From: Candidatus Babelota bacterium
GTDB lineage: Bacteria; Babelota; Babeliae; Babelales; Babelaceae
DNA: 7,581 bases
NCBI GenBank assembly: GCA_003174035.1
Contig: PRDV01000033.1
Span: 1-7,581, forward strand
Direction of reading: 5' to 3'
The translations under genes and the position numbers were made by a program. A model generated the notes under the pieces. It was given only the letters and a program-made list of their open reading frames with translations, had not been told where the DNA came from and did no database searches. Shown here one piece after another: positions 1 through 6,097 of this stretch (position 1 is the stretch's first letter; the number at the start of each line of letters is the position of its first letter).

Positions 1-66
1 TCCCTAGGTGTGTTCTGAAGCCCTAATTATAACGTAGCCCGATAGCCCATAGGCCCTGGCTGAGGC
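1..66. other. unassigned edge sequence
   Basis: No reading frame or RNA gene is recognisable here. The stretch has loosely repeated TAGCCC-like units (near 35-40, 43-48 and 51-56) and leads into the palindromic element that starts at 67. It may be part of that element or the far end of a neighbouring gene outside the window; the sequence does not decide. Confidence 0.3.
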
Positions 67-120
67 TGGTCAACGTGGGCTTTTTGCAAGCCGCGGGTCT
101 TGACCCGCGGTAGTTGACCA
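67..120. repeat. nested GC-rich palindromic element
   Basis: An outer perfect 8-bp inverted repeat, TGGTCAAC (67-74) and GTTGACCA (113-120), encloses a perfect 9-bp inverted repeat, CCGCGGGTC (91-99) and GACCCGCGG (102-110), with only two bases between the arms. A third small hairpin, GGCTT (78-82) with AAGCC (88-92), overlaps the inner stem by two bases and so would compete with it. The GC-rich stems stand out from the AT-rich surroundings. It lies about 35 bases beyond the stop of the ankyrin relic at 155-413. There is no run of T after the stems on either strand, so a simple intrinsic terminator is unlikely. A REP-like or MITE-like intergenic palindrome is the better guess; the structure is certain, the role is not. 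Confidence 0.7.
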
Positions 121-154
121 ACTTTACCTAATAACATTGTTGCTACTCTATTGC

Positions 155-413
155 TTATTTACCAGGCAACTCATGCGCCTTAAGCAAATAATCACGTGTT
201 GCACCAGTAGCCAAATCAACAGCCCTTTTTCCGCCGAGTAGCCACCCTGCAGTATTTTTAGCATTACTATCAGCACCACCTCGCTCAATAAGCAATTTCA
301 CTACCCAGAGATGTCCATTTTTTGTAGCTAAGCCGCAGTTTCAACACCATGCCAAACGCTGAGGGGAATAACAAACTGCTTCCCAAAAACAATAACTTTT
401 TTTTGACGTTCAT
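155..413 (-). pseudogene. ankyrin-repeat gene relic: signal peptide joined to the last repeat
   Basis: A proper gene start remains: AGGAG, then ATG at 413-411, then a signal peptide beginning MNVKKKLLFLGSS and ending SAFG followed by Met. Directly after that Met the sequence jumps to the end of an ankyrin protein. After a frame change, 155-310 read GHLWVVKLLIERGG, then AGWLLGGKRAVDLA, then YLLKAHELPGK and stop (TAA at 155-157). This C-terminal part resembles the end of the intact gene at 4415-5869 (GWMLGGKTPLDMATG). Two lesions are visible: a large internal deletion just behind the signal peptide, and a frame break in the ETA..LATKNGH segment, probably a few bases lost. The start codon frame stays open for 42 residues, to TGA at 285-287, so a tiny secreted peptide could still be made, but an intact ankyrin protein cannot. 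A second relic of the same gene lies at 5973-6071. Confidence 0.8.
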
Positions 414-422
414 TCTACCAAA

Positions 423-427
423 CTCCT
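423..427 (-). promoter_or_regulatory. Shine-Dalgarno site of the ankyrin relic
   Basis: AGGAG lies nine bases before the ATG at 413-411. It supports this ATG as the true start of the former gene, and shows that the translation start survived the deletion that removed most of the coding region. Confidence 0.6.
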
Positions 428-482
428 TTAAAAATTAATTACTTGTTCAATAACACTAATAATTCCACCAAAATGACATAAT

Positions 483-1969
483 TTAATGTGAATCTGGATC
501 CTCTTTCTTCTGCACAGACTGCAATGTCAACAAATAATGCCGCATTTCTTCAGACGCACTATCAAGTACGCTTTCCCCACTATAGTTCATAATCAATGGA
601 TCGGCGCCATTGCTTATTAACAACTCTATAATTTTTTTATCCTCATCATTAAAGTAATTCTCCACCGCAATATGAAGCGCTGTTATTCCACCGAGATAGC
701 TATTACACCAATTCTGGTCACTCGGTTGACTGGCAAAGGTCTGCACATTAACTAGAGAACCATGCGCTAAAAGCATTTCTATGCATGCCATGTCTTTGTT
801 TAATACTGCAACATGCAAGGGACTCACCCCATACACATCTTGTATACTCACATACGCTCCATGATCAATGAGCAAAGCCCCAATAACGGGAAGCTCCTCT
901 TTTATGGCATACATGAGCGGTGTACGGCCCCGACTTTCAGCAGCATTGATTTGTGCACCACGCTCGATGAGCAATTTTACGATCTCATAATAAGGGCTGT
1001 CCTCACCGTCCCAGTGAAGATCATGGAGGCAGAAGTGCAAAGGAGTCATCCCTCTGTCTGATCTTGCCTGTACATCAACCCTATGAGCAAACGCAAGTCG
1101 TACATTTTCGAGCTCCCCTCTACGCACAATTTCATGTAAAAAAGTTGTGCCATAACGTGTACGAGCATTGATATCACATCCCAACGAAAGTAAAAGCTCT
1201 ATCGTTCTCTTGCGTTTCTTTTGATCCTCAGAATATGCTGAACCAACCAGGTATAATACACTTTCTTTATTACGAGTAAGTCGATTAACTTCAGCTCCCT
1301 TTTCAATCAGATAGTGCACTAACGTAAATCTTCCATTTTTTGCAGCTATGTGTAAAGGCGTTTCACTATTCGACCGACGTGAAAAATTTAAGTTGGTTGT
1401 AGTATCAATATTTATTCCCGCATCGAGCAGTACGGCTACGACATTTTGATGTCCATCTGCACAAGCAATATGAAGAGCATTCATCCCCGCACTATTGTCG
1501 TGATATATGCGAGCTCCTCGAGAAATTAAGAGTCTTACGATTGTATCTGCACCCGAATGTGCAGCATACAAAAGTGGCGTATCGCCTGCTCCGTCCTCCG
1601 TATCTATATTGGCACCATAGTCAATAAGTAACTTCGTTATATCCTCACGCTTCCAAGCACATGCCCTGCACAATGCAGAGACCGTATGGCTATCGCATTG
1701 ATTAACATCAGCACCAGACAAAATAAAATCTCTTACTTTCCTAAAAGATCCCTCTACTATGGCATTATCAAAATCCTGATTATACATACCCCATTGAAAA
1801 AGGCCGTAAACACGCCTCCGACCCTCCTGCACAGCTTTGCTCCACCAGCTTTGATCTGATTCTTGAGCTTTCTTATCTCCTTCATCATTCCGTGCTCTTT
1901 TACGCTCCGTAAACACGGTGGTGGTTTCTTCTCGGTTTCTTTTTTTTTGAGACGCCTTTTTTGTCGTCT
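483..1969 (-). repeat. segmental duplication, first unit (second unit 6098-7581)
   Basis: This 1487-base stretch aligns end to end, in the same orientation, with the 1484 bases at 6098-7581. The three-base difference matches one missing codon in the charged linker (EETTTVFTERK here, DETTEFTERK there). The homology also includes the first bases after the stop codon (ATTAAATTATG) and, further on, relics of the same downstream gene (155-413 and 5973-6071). The duplicated unit was therefore at least two genes long. Its upstream limit cannot be seen because the second unit runs out of the window. Confidence 0.9.
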
Positions 1970-2054
1970 GATCAGAGCTACTATTACTTTTTTCCATCGC
2001 GTCAATACGTATGATATTGAACATAAAAAGAGCTGTCAGTATGATATTTTTCAT
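483..2054 (-). CDS. secreted ankyrin-repeat protein, copy 1 of a duplicated pair
   Basis: The product is 523 residues. Residues 1-19 form a Sec signal peptide (MKNIILTALF, then a hydrophobic core ending in RIDA), followed by Met-Glu. Residues 20-70 are a charged, probably disordered linker with two basic clusters, KKASQKKRNR (32-41) and ERKRAR (50-55), resembling a bipartite nuclear localisation signal. From about 93 to 511 there are about eleven ankyrin repeats; core motifs include TPLLYAA (159), ALHIACA (193), TPLHIAA (232), TPLHFCL (337), SPLHVAV (411) and TALHIAV (458). The chain ends in a partial capping repeat and a short charged tail. No catalytic domain is visible, so the supported role is protein-protein binding; export to a host is inferred. 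The ORF is open further upstream (to 2120), but I chose ATG 2054 because it has a Shine-Dalgarno site and begins the signal peptide. It lies 97 bases after the ankyrin gene at 2152-3726, perhaps cotranscribed. The paralogue is at 6098-7581. Confidence 0.92.
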   Translation of the reverse strand: MKNIILTALFMFNIIRIDAMEKSNSSSDQTTKKASQKKRNREETTTVFTERKRARNDEGDKKAQESDQSWWSKAVQEGRRRVYGLFQWGMYNQDFDNAIVEGSFRKVRDFILSGADVNQCDSHTVSALCRACAWKREDITKLLIDYGANIDTEDGAGDTPLLYAAHSGADTIVRLLISRGARIYHDNSAGMNALHIACADGHQNVVAVLLDAGINIDTTTNLNFSRRSNSETPLHIAAKNGRFTLVHYLIEKGAEVNRLTRNKESVLYLVGSAYSEDQKKRKRTIELLLSLGCDINARTRYGTTFLHEIVRRGELENVRLAFAHRVDVQARSDRGMTPLHFCLHDLHWDGEDSPYYEIVKLLIERGAQINAAESRGRTPLMYAIKEELPVIGALLIDHGAYVSIQDVYGVSPLHVAVLNKDMACIEMLLAHGSLVNVQTFASQPSDQNWCNSYLGGITALHIAVENYFNDEDKKIIELLISNGADPLIMNYSGESVLDSASEEMRHYLLTLQSVQKKEDPDSH

Positions 2055-2059
2055 TGCTT

Positions 2060-2065
2060 CTTTCC
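2060..2065 (-). promoter_or_regulatory. Shine-Dalgarno site deciding the start at 2054
   Basis: GGAAAG lies five bases before ATG 2054. The upstream in-frame ATGs of the longer open frame (at 2120, 2108 and 2099) have no comparable purine run, and the residues they would add are not signal-like. The start at 2054 is therefore preferred. Confidence 0.65.
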
Positions 2066-2119
2066 AGAATAAGCGCCAACGAATGATACGGGTAAACATC
2101 GCTGACATGTTTTTTTGCA

Positions 2120-2131
2120 TAGGTATACCTA
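2120..2131. promoter_or_regulatory. 12-bp perfect palindrome TAGGTATACCTA, candidate operator
   Basis: TAGGTATACCTA reads the same on both strands. It lies in the 97-base gap between the ankyrin gene ending at 2152 and the one starting at 2054. Partial versions (TAGGTATAC at 4051-4059; GTATACC at 3863-3869, close to TACCTA at 3853-3858) lie in the non-coding region before the other ankyrin gene. The placement would suit a regulator site or part of a promoter. That is a weak inference from a short AT-rich motif. Confidence 0.3.
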
Positions 2132-2151
2132 ACAGGCTGGTTTAAGCAATC

Positions 2152-3726
2152 TCATGATATTAAACATTGCCAACCTTGAGCCGGAGGCGGTGAACCAAGC
2201 CTACGTAGGCAATCAACCGCTTCTTGATGCCCTTCTTTGTAAGCCATCTCTATAGGCCTAAGACCATTTCCTGCCTGAATTTCAAGATCAGCACCTAGTC
2301 TCACCAAACATTCGATAGCAGCAATTTGATTAACGCTTGCTGCAAAATGCAGTGGCGCCATGGCAGCCATGCCACTTTTTAAATTTATATCTGCCCCTAA
2401 GCGTACTAAACACTCAATTGCCTGTATTTTATATGCAAGAACCGCTGTTCGCAAAGGCGTAGATCCTGTAACCGTCTGTGCATTTATATCTGCTCCTAAA
2501 GACACCAAGCGCTCAATAGTTGCAACTTGTCCCCCCATTGCCGCATTGTAAAGAGCTGTTTGGCCTTTTGAATTTCGAACATCAACACCTTTACCACCCA
2601 ATTTTATGAGAAGATCCACAGCTTCTATCTGTCCAAACTGCGCAGCCATCTGCAGGGCAGTTTGACCTTCTTTATGTTCAGCTTCAATAGGTATCTGAGA
2701 TTTGACAAACAACTCGATTGCCTCACAATGGCCAGCAACTGCTGCTATGTGTAATGGGGTAAGCCCATTTTCATTTTTTGCTGCATCCAATAAGCCCTTC
2801 TTTACCAACCATTGAATCACCGCTATGCCATTGCTTTTCTTTTCTGCGGCCAGAAATAGTGCGTTGGCACCCGTTTTATTTTTTATATCAAATCGCGCAC
2901 CATGCGCTGCTAGGTATTCTAGAGCCTCTAACTGTCCATTAGCTGCAGCATATATTAAAGGCGTTTGTCCGAGTGAATCGGCTATTTCGATATTTACTTT
3001 TCTCTGTATGAAATAATCAATAATACGTTTATTCCCAACTGCAGCAGCTAAATGAAAGACACTCACCCCACCAGGCAAAGTTATAGGAAAGGAAAAACCA
3101 CCGCCATGAACAGTGATGGACTGCCCTCCCATGAGCGCATCCATTGAAATACCCAAATCAAGAAGGCAATCAACAACCTCACCTTTCTGGCTTGCTAACG
3201 CAATAAGCAGAGCGGTACCATTTTCTGCATTAACATCTGCCCCTAAGGCGACTAGAGTACGCATAGCCGCTCTATGACCATTTTCTATAGCTAAAAAAAG
3301 TGGTAATGCGCCTTCCTTGTTGGGCAGGGCTACATCAGATCCCAACTTGTGAAGATACTCAATTCTTTCCACTAAACCATCTTTGGCTGCTTTATGTATT
3401 AATGCATTTCCATTACTATCAAAGGACCTGAGCAAACAGCGGAGTGCCTTATGACGACCTTTCGTATGTGCATAATCAAGCGCGCTTAAACCTGAGCAAT
3501 GAGGCACATCTAACTGAGCATCATCCCTAATTAAATGCGCTAAGGTTTCAAGATCCTCCTTATCTATTGCCATCTGCATTGTCGAAATACCAGCAGTAAC
3601 GATTCCATCAAGCGACTCTGGCTTAACAGTATCAATTGACGTTACCTTTTCCATGCAATGGCTTGACAATGATAGTAAAAAAAAATTTGTGACAATAATG
3701 AACCTTGTTTTTAAAATAACCAACAT
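2152..3726 (-). CDS. secreted ankyrin-repeat protein with about 14 repeats
   Basis: The product is 524 residues. Residues 1-24 are a signal peptide (MLVILKTRF, a hydrophobic core, SLSSHC) followed by Met-Glu. Ankyrin repeats run from about 44 to 515 almost without linkers; core motifs include ALIHKAA (108), LPLFLAI (141), TPLIYAA (255), TPLHIAA (323), TALQMAA (356), TALYNAA (390), TPLRTAV (423) and APLHFAA (457). The series is broken once by a glycine-rich insert at about 198-220 (GGQSITVHGGG, ITLPGG), likely a loop. The decapeptide-plus AIECLVRLGAD occurs twice (about 436 and 470). The C-terminus is a short tail with SPPPAQGW. No enzymatic motif is visible; a binding scaffold or secreted effector is the inference. 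The open frame extends upstream to 3849, but ATG 3726 has a very strong Shine-Dalgarno site and begins the signal peptide. A Cys ends the signal region, but His precedes it, so a lipobox is doubtful. It is not a close paralogue of the duplicated pair. Confidence 0.92.
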   Translation of the reverse strand: MLVILKTRFIIVTNFFLLSLSSHCMEKVTSIDTVKPESLDGIVTAGISTMQMAIDKEDLETLAHLIRDDAQLDVPHCSGLSALDYAHTKGRHKALRCLLRSFDSNGNALIHKAAKDGLVERIEYLHKLGSDVALPNKEGALPLFLAIENGHRAAMRTLVALGADVNAENGTALLIALASQKGEVVDCLLDLGISMDALMGGQSITVHGGGFSFPITLPGGVSVFHLAAAVGNKRIIDYFIQRKVNIEIADSLGQTPLIYAAANGQLEALEYLAAHGARFDIKNKTGANALFLAAEKKSNGIAVIQWLVKKGLLDAAKNENGLTPLHIAAVAGHCEAIELFVKSQIPIEAEHKEGQTALQMAAQFGQIEAVDLLIKLGGKGVDVRNSKGQTALYNAAMGGQVATIERLVSLGADINAQTVTGSTPLRTAVLAYKIQAIECLVRLGADINLKSGMAAMAPLHFAASVNQIAAIECLVRLGADLEIQAGNGLRPIEMAYKEGHQEAVDCLRRLGSPPPAQGWQCLIS

Positions 3727-3729
3727 TAA

Positions 3730-3738
3730 TCCTTTCCT
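3730..3738 (-). promoter_or_regulatory. strong Shine-Dalgarno site deciding the start at 3726
   Basis: AGGAAAGGA lies immediately before TTA and ATG 3726 and offers two overlapping purine-rich pairings with 16S rRNA. It is the strongest ribosome-binding site in the window and supports this start over the longer in-frame possibilities at 3849 and 3762. Confidence 0.75.
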
Positions 3739-3905
3739 TTTAGTTTGTAAACACCATTGCTGAACTTTCATTAGCAACCTCCTTACTATCTGTAGACATA
3801 ATCTCACACTTTTCGCCCAAATCTCTGCAGCAGGATATTTTCTCAGCATAAATACCTATGTTGTATACCATGAAATGGACAATTTTCCTAGCGTTCACAC
3901 CTTAT

Positions 3906-3935
3906 ATTGTACACACATACCAACTTTTTCTACAA
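3906..3935 (-). promoter_or_regulatory. possible sigma-70-type promoter for the 2152-3726 gene
   Basis: Reading on the minus strand, TTGTAG (3935-3930) and TACAAT (3911-3906) are separated by 18 bases. The -10 matches the consensus at five of six positions and the -35 at four. It lies about 180 bases before the chosen start. In AT-rich sequence such matches arise by chance, so this is only a candidate. Confidence 0.25.
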
Positions 3936-3969
3936 AATTCAAAGGTAGCCTGGTAATCCTTGCTTACTT

Positions 3970-4002
3970 CGTGAGCGTAAAAAAACGACACTCCTGCTCA
4001 CG
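3970..4002. repeat. inverted repeat CGTGAGC / GCTCACG
   Basis: Perfect 7-bp arms at 3970-3976 and 3996-4002 enclose 19 bases that hold a run of seven A on the plus strand (seven T on the minus strand). It lies about 95-125 bases beyond the end of the small ORF at 4097-4408. The T run is inside the loop, not after the stem, so it is not a standard intrinsic terminator. It could be a weak terminator variant, a regulator site or chance. Confidence 0.35.
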
Positions 4003-4096
4003 CTGCATAATCACTATTAATTGTTACCGATGGCAGCCGGGAGATACTTATAGGTATACGTTTCTTTCACAAATTATGCGCTAAAGCAACGCTGCA

Positions 4097-4408
4097 TTAA
4101 TGAGTATACATCAAAAGAATCAACCTATACTTATCCTCAGCAGCAAATAGATTGTAAGAATGCTGCAGTAACCATATTCCTAATCTTTTATACCAATGCT
4201 TCGCCGCTAATTTAAGCAACAAAACCATCTTATCACGAAACTGCTCATGGGCAGCTAAAAAAGCTTCAATTCTTGGTATTAACACAGCTTCATCGATCTT
4301 TTCATCATTGAAACTACTACATACAAAACAATTGCCCATCGGATCATAAAATTCATACAAATACCTGTCGCTAAAAAAAATACATTGTCGTCGTGCGAAT
4401 TTTTTCAC
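4097..4408 (-). CDS. small hypothetical protein directly behind an ankyrin gene
   Basis: I do not recognise this 103-residue product. It begins MKKFARRQCIFFSDRYLY, has three cysteines (C9, C27, C30, the last two as CFVC) and no signal peptide or clear membrane segment. Its second half (about 37-103) looks helical and amphipathic, with IPRIEAFLAAHEQF, LLLKLAAKHWYKRLGIWLL and AAEDKYRLILLM. No ankyrin motif is seen. The start is GTG 4408 with only weak purines before it. It begins six bases after the TAA of the 4415-5869 gene and, unusually, lies in the same frame: only TAA and two codons separate the two. Translational coupling, a formerly longer ankyrin protein cut by a stop codon, or occasional readthrough are all possible. 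A frame of this length open by chance is unlikely, but no homologue is known to me. Confidence 0.5.
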   Translation of the reverse strand: MKKFARRQCIFFSDRYLYEFYDPMGNCFVCSSFNDEKIDEAVLIPRIEAFLAAHEQFRDKMVLLLKLAAKHWYKRLGIWLLQHSYNLFAAEDKYRLILLMYTH

Positions 4409-4414
4409 TTTCAG

Positions 4415-5869
4415 TTACTTTTCGCCATCTCTACTTTGGGATCGCTCTTGATAACGTGCCAAAAAATCTTTTGCTCTCCCCGTAGCCATGTCTAAGGGAG
4501 TTTTACCGCCTAACATCCATCCTGAAGTAGTTTTTGCATGCAAGTCAGAACCATATTCAAGCAGCAGTCGACAAACGTCTGCGTGACCAGATGAAGCAGC
4601 TAAATGAAGTGCCGTTTCTCCTCCTGTTGTCAAGGTGTCTGCAAGCTTCGCACGCACATCAGCTTTATACAAAAGAAGCATTTTCACCACTTGTGCATCA
4701 CCACGAGCCGACTTATACTGTAGTAATGTAACAGGGACACTAAGACCCTCCATCGAAAATAGTGCATTGATGCTCGCGCCTCGCTTGAGTAGCAATTCTC
4801 CAATATTAGCACAGCCTTCAATAACAAACGCATAATGCAATGGTGTTAAACCATTTTTGTCTCTTTTTTCAAAATCAACTTTATGTTCCACGAGTAGACG
4901 TACAGATTCAACATTCTTGGAAAATACAGCCATATGCAAAACACTGCGACCATCGCCGTCACTATCGTTTACCTGAGCACCGGCGGCTAGCAATCGCTCA
5001 ATAAGATCAGTTTTTTTTTCATGAACTGCCATCATCAAAGCAGTTATGCCCCCTTTTGATAGCTTGAGATTAATTTCTGTGCTGTGTAAAACACACATAT
5101 CGATTAGTCCATGAAAAATGGCAATAGGCAACGCAGTTGCATTCCTATAATCACGTGAATTTACGGAAATACCCTTTAAAAGTAGAGATTCAATAATCGA
5201 TCTATCTCCTTTCTGAATCGCCTCCATAAGTAAAAATGCACCGAACTCCTCATGTACTTTATCAGCATGCGCCAGTAAGATAGCGAATAATTGAGCTAAG
5301 CCTCTCGTGAGGGCCCTATGCAACAGAGTACGGTCAATAGCATATTTCTCAATATCGAGACGCATATACCTTAATAAATGCTTCATTATCTCAACATCAT
5401 GATAATGTTCTGTAGCAGCTATAAGTGCAAGTCGGCACATCATGTCTTTGTCTCCAACGGTGTATTTATATAAAAGATCAACAATCTCCTTATTCCCCTG
5501 TTTTGCAGCATTCTGCATTGCCGTCACCATGTCATACCAATAGAGACAAGTGGAGCTTGCTTGTTCTTGCTCCGATATAAAATCTCTTATTTGTGTATGG
5601 GTTAGGATATGTTCTAATATTTTTGCATCGCCTTTTTCTACTGCACTTGAAAATAGTGTTTTACTTAGGGAATCATCTTCATTCGCTTTTATAGTTCCAG
5701 CGCGCAGGAGGGAAGCGGCTTTAGAAGGATCCGTCAGCATCAACTGACCAAGTTGCTCGATTACATTGCTATTATTATAGCGTGAGAGAGCAACCTCCAT
5801 AGAGTAAAGATTATAATACGTACCCAAAAATCCTAACCATACTACGTTCGTAAAAATTGTGCATTTCAT
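4415..5869 (-). CDS. secreted ankyrin-repeat protein with degenerate N-terminal repeats
   Basis: The product is 484 residues. Residues 1-23 form a signal peptide (MKCTIFTNVVWLGFLG, then YYNLYS) followed by Met-Glu. About twelve ankyrin repeats follow. Those in the N-terminal half are degenerate (SSAVEKGD near 74, NAAKQGN near 120, LLHRALTRG near 182, LLMEAIQKGD near 213). Those in the C-terminal half are closer to consensus (TALMMAVHEKK at 276, SVLHMAV at 309, TPLHYAF at 342, TALHLAASSGH at 419, TPLDMATG at 457). The last, capping repeat carries GWMLGGK (450-456), a feature shared with both relics in the window, which makes this the intact relative of the decayed gene. The tail is polar (QERSQSRDGEK). 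The start is ATG 5869, preferred over TTG 5884 because of AAAGGG six bases upstream. No catalytic domain is visible; binding of a partner protein outside the cytoplasm is inferred. Confidence 0.92.
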   Translation of the reverse strand: MKCTIFTNVVWLGFLGTYYNLYSMEVALSRYNNSNVIEQLGQLMLTDPSKAASLLRAGTIKANEDDSLSKTLFSSAVEKGDAKILEHILTHTQIRDFISEQEQASSTCLYWYDMVTAMQNAAKQGNKEIVDLLYKYTVGDKDMMCRLALIAATEHYHDVEIMKHLLRYMRLDIEKYAIDRTLLHRALTRGLAQLFAILLAHADKVHEEFGAFLLMEAIQKGDRSIIESLLLKGISVNSRDYRNATALPIAIFHGLIDMCVLHSTEINLKLSKGGITALMMAVHEKKTDLIERLLAAGAQVNDSDGDGRSVLHMAVFSKNVESVRLLVEHKVDFEKRDKNGLTPLHYAFVIEGCANIGELLLKRGASINALFSMEGLSVPVTLLQYKSARGDAQVVKMLLLYKADVRAKLADTLTTGGETALHLAASSGHADVCRLLLEYGSDLHAKTTSGWMLGGKTPLDMATGRAKDFLARYQERSQSRDGEK

Positions 5870-5875
5870 ACATCG

Positions 5876-5881
5876 CCCTTT
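5876..5881 (-). promoter_or_regulatory. Shine-Dalgarno site deciding the start at 5869
   Basis: AAAGGG lies six bases before ATG 5869. It overlaps the alternative TTG 5884 start region, which argues against that start. Confidence 0.65.
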
Positions 5882-5972
5882 CAAGAAATTAGTTAATCAT
5901 TGCCAATTGGTCATCGCAACAGAAATTATCACCATTCATGCTTCCGCGGCGCCTCTTTGTATAAATTTCACT

Positions 5973-6071
5973 CTATTGCTTATTACTAGGTAACTCATGG
6001 GCTTTAAGCAAATAACCACGTGTTGTACAAGTAGCCAAATCAACAGCCCTTTTTTCGCCTCTCAAACCAGC
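5973..6071 (-). pseudogene. C-terminal relic of an ankyrin gene, second copy
   Basis: About 30 codons remain: AGLRGEKRAVDLAT, TTRGYLLKAHELPS, NKQ and stop (TAG at 5973-5975). They match the end of the relic at 155-413 (AGWLLGGKRAVDLAT and YLLKAHELPGK) at nearly every position, and more distantly the capping repeat of the 4415-5869 gene. No start codon, signal peptide or Shine-Dalgarno site remains; the piece begins 26 bases after the stop of the ankyrin gene at 6098. Compared with the other relic, the whole 5' part has been lost. The 100 bases between here and ATG 5869 hold no gene, only a GC-rich patch with CCGCGG (5944-5949) that may be left from a palindrome like that at 67-120. Confidence 0.75.
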
Positions 6072-6097
6072 TAATCCTATCGTTGTAATACCATAAT

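Larger units (their letters stand above)
3727..4096. other. non-coding region upstream of the 2152-3726 gene
   Basis: These 370 bases separate the 4097-4408 ORF from the next ankyrin gene. Frames that stay open here (an N-terminal extension of the 2152-3726 gene, and a plus-strand frame at 3875-4084) lack Shine-Dalgarno sites and recognisable protein features. The region holds a possible promoter (3906-3935), an inverted repeat (3970-4002) and two GTATAC-containing sites (3863-3869 and 4051-4059). It is the most likely place for a transcription unit to end and another to begin. Confidence 0.5.

Noticed and set aside
67..120. tRNA gene or standard intrinsic terminator
   Set aside because: No tRNA-type arms or conserved T-loop bases are present, and neither strand has a T run after the stems.
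1757..2005. Minus-strand basic 82-residue frame overlapping the start of the 483-2054 gene in another frame
   Set aside because: It is a shadow of the lysine- and arginine-rich linker. The main frame is conserved in copy 2, with the only gap being a whole codon.
2055..2120. N-terminal extension of the 483-2054 gene to ATG 2120
   Set aside because: There is no Shine-Dalgarno site at 2120 and it would bury the signal peptide. The same reasoning rejects the extension of the 2152-3726 gene to 3849.
3726..3744. Lipoprotein signal at the Cys ending the leader of the 2152-3726 gene
   Set aside because: The residues before the Cys are SSH; a His directly before the Cys does not fit a lipobox.
3875..4084. 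Plus-strand open frame of 69 codons in the non-coding region
   Set aside because: No Shine-Dalgarno site, no recognisable protein feature, and it spans the probable promoter region of the minus-strand gene.
2160..5800. Regularly spaced similar units suggesting a CRISPR array or tandem satellite
   Set aside because: The periodicity of about 99 bases is that of the 33-residue ankyrin repeat in coding sequence; the units are degenerate and in frame.
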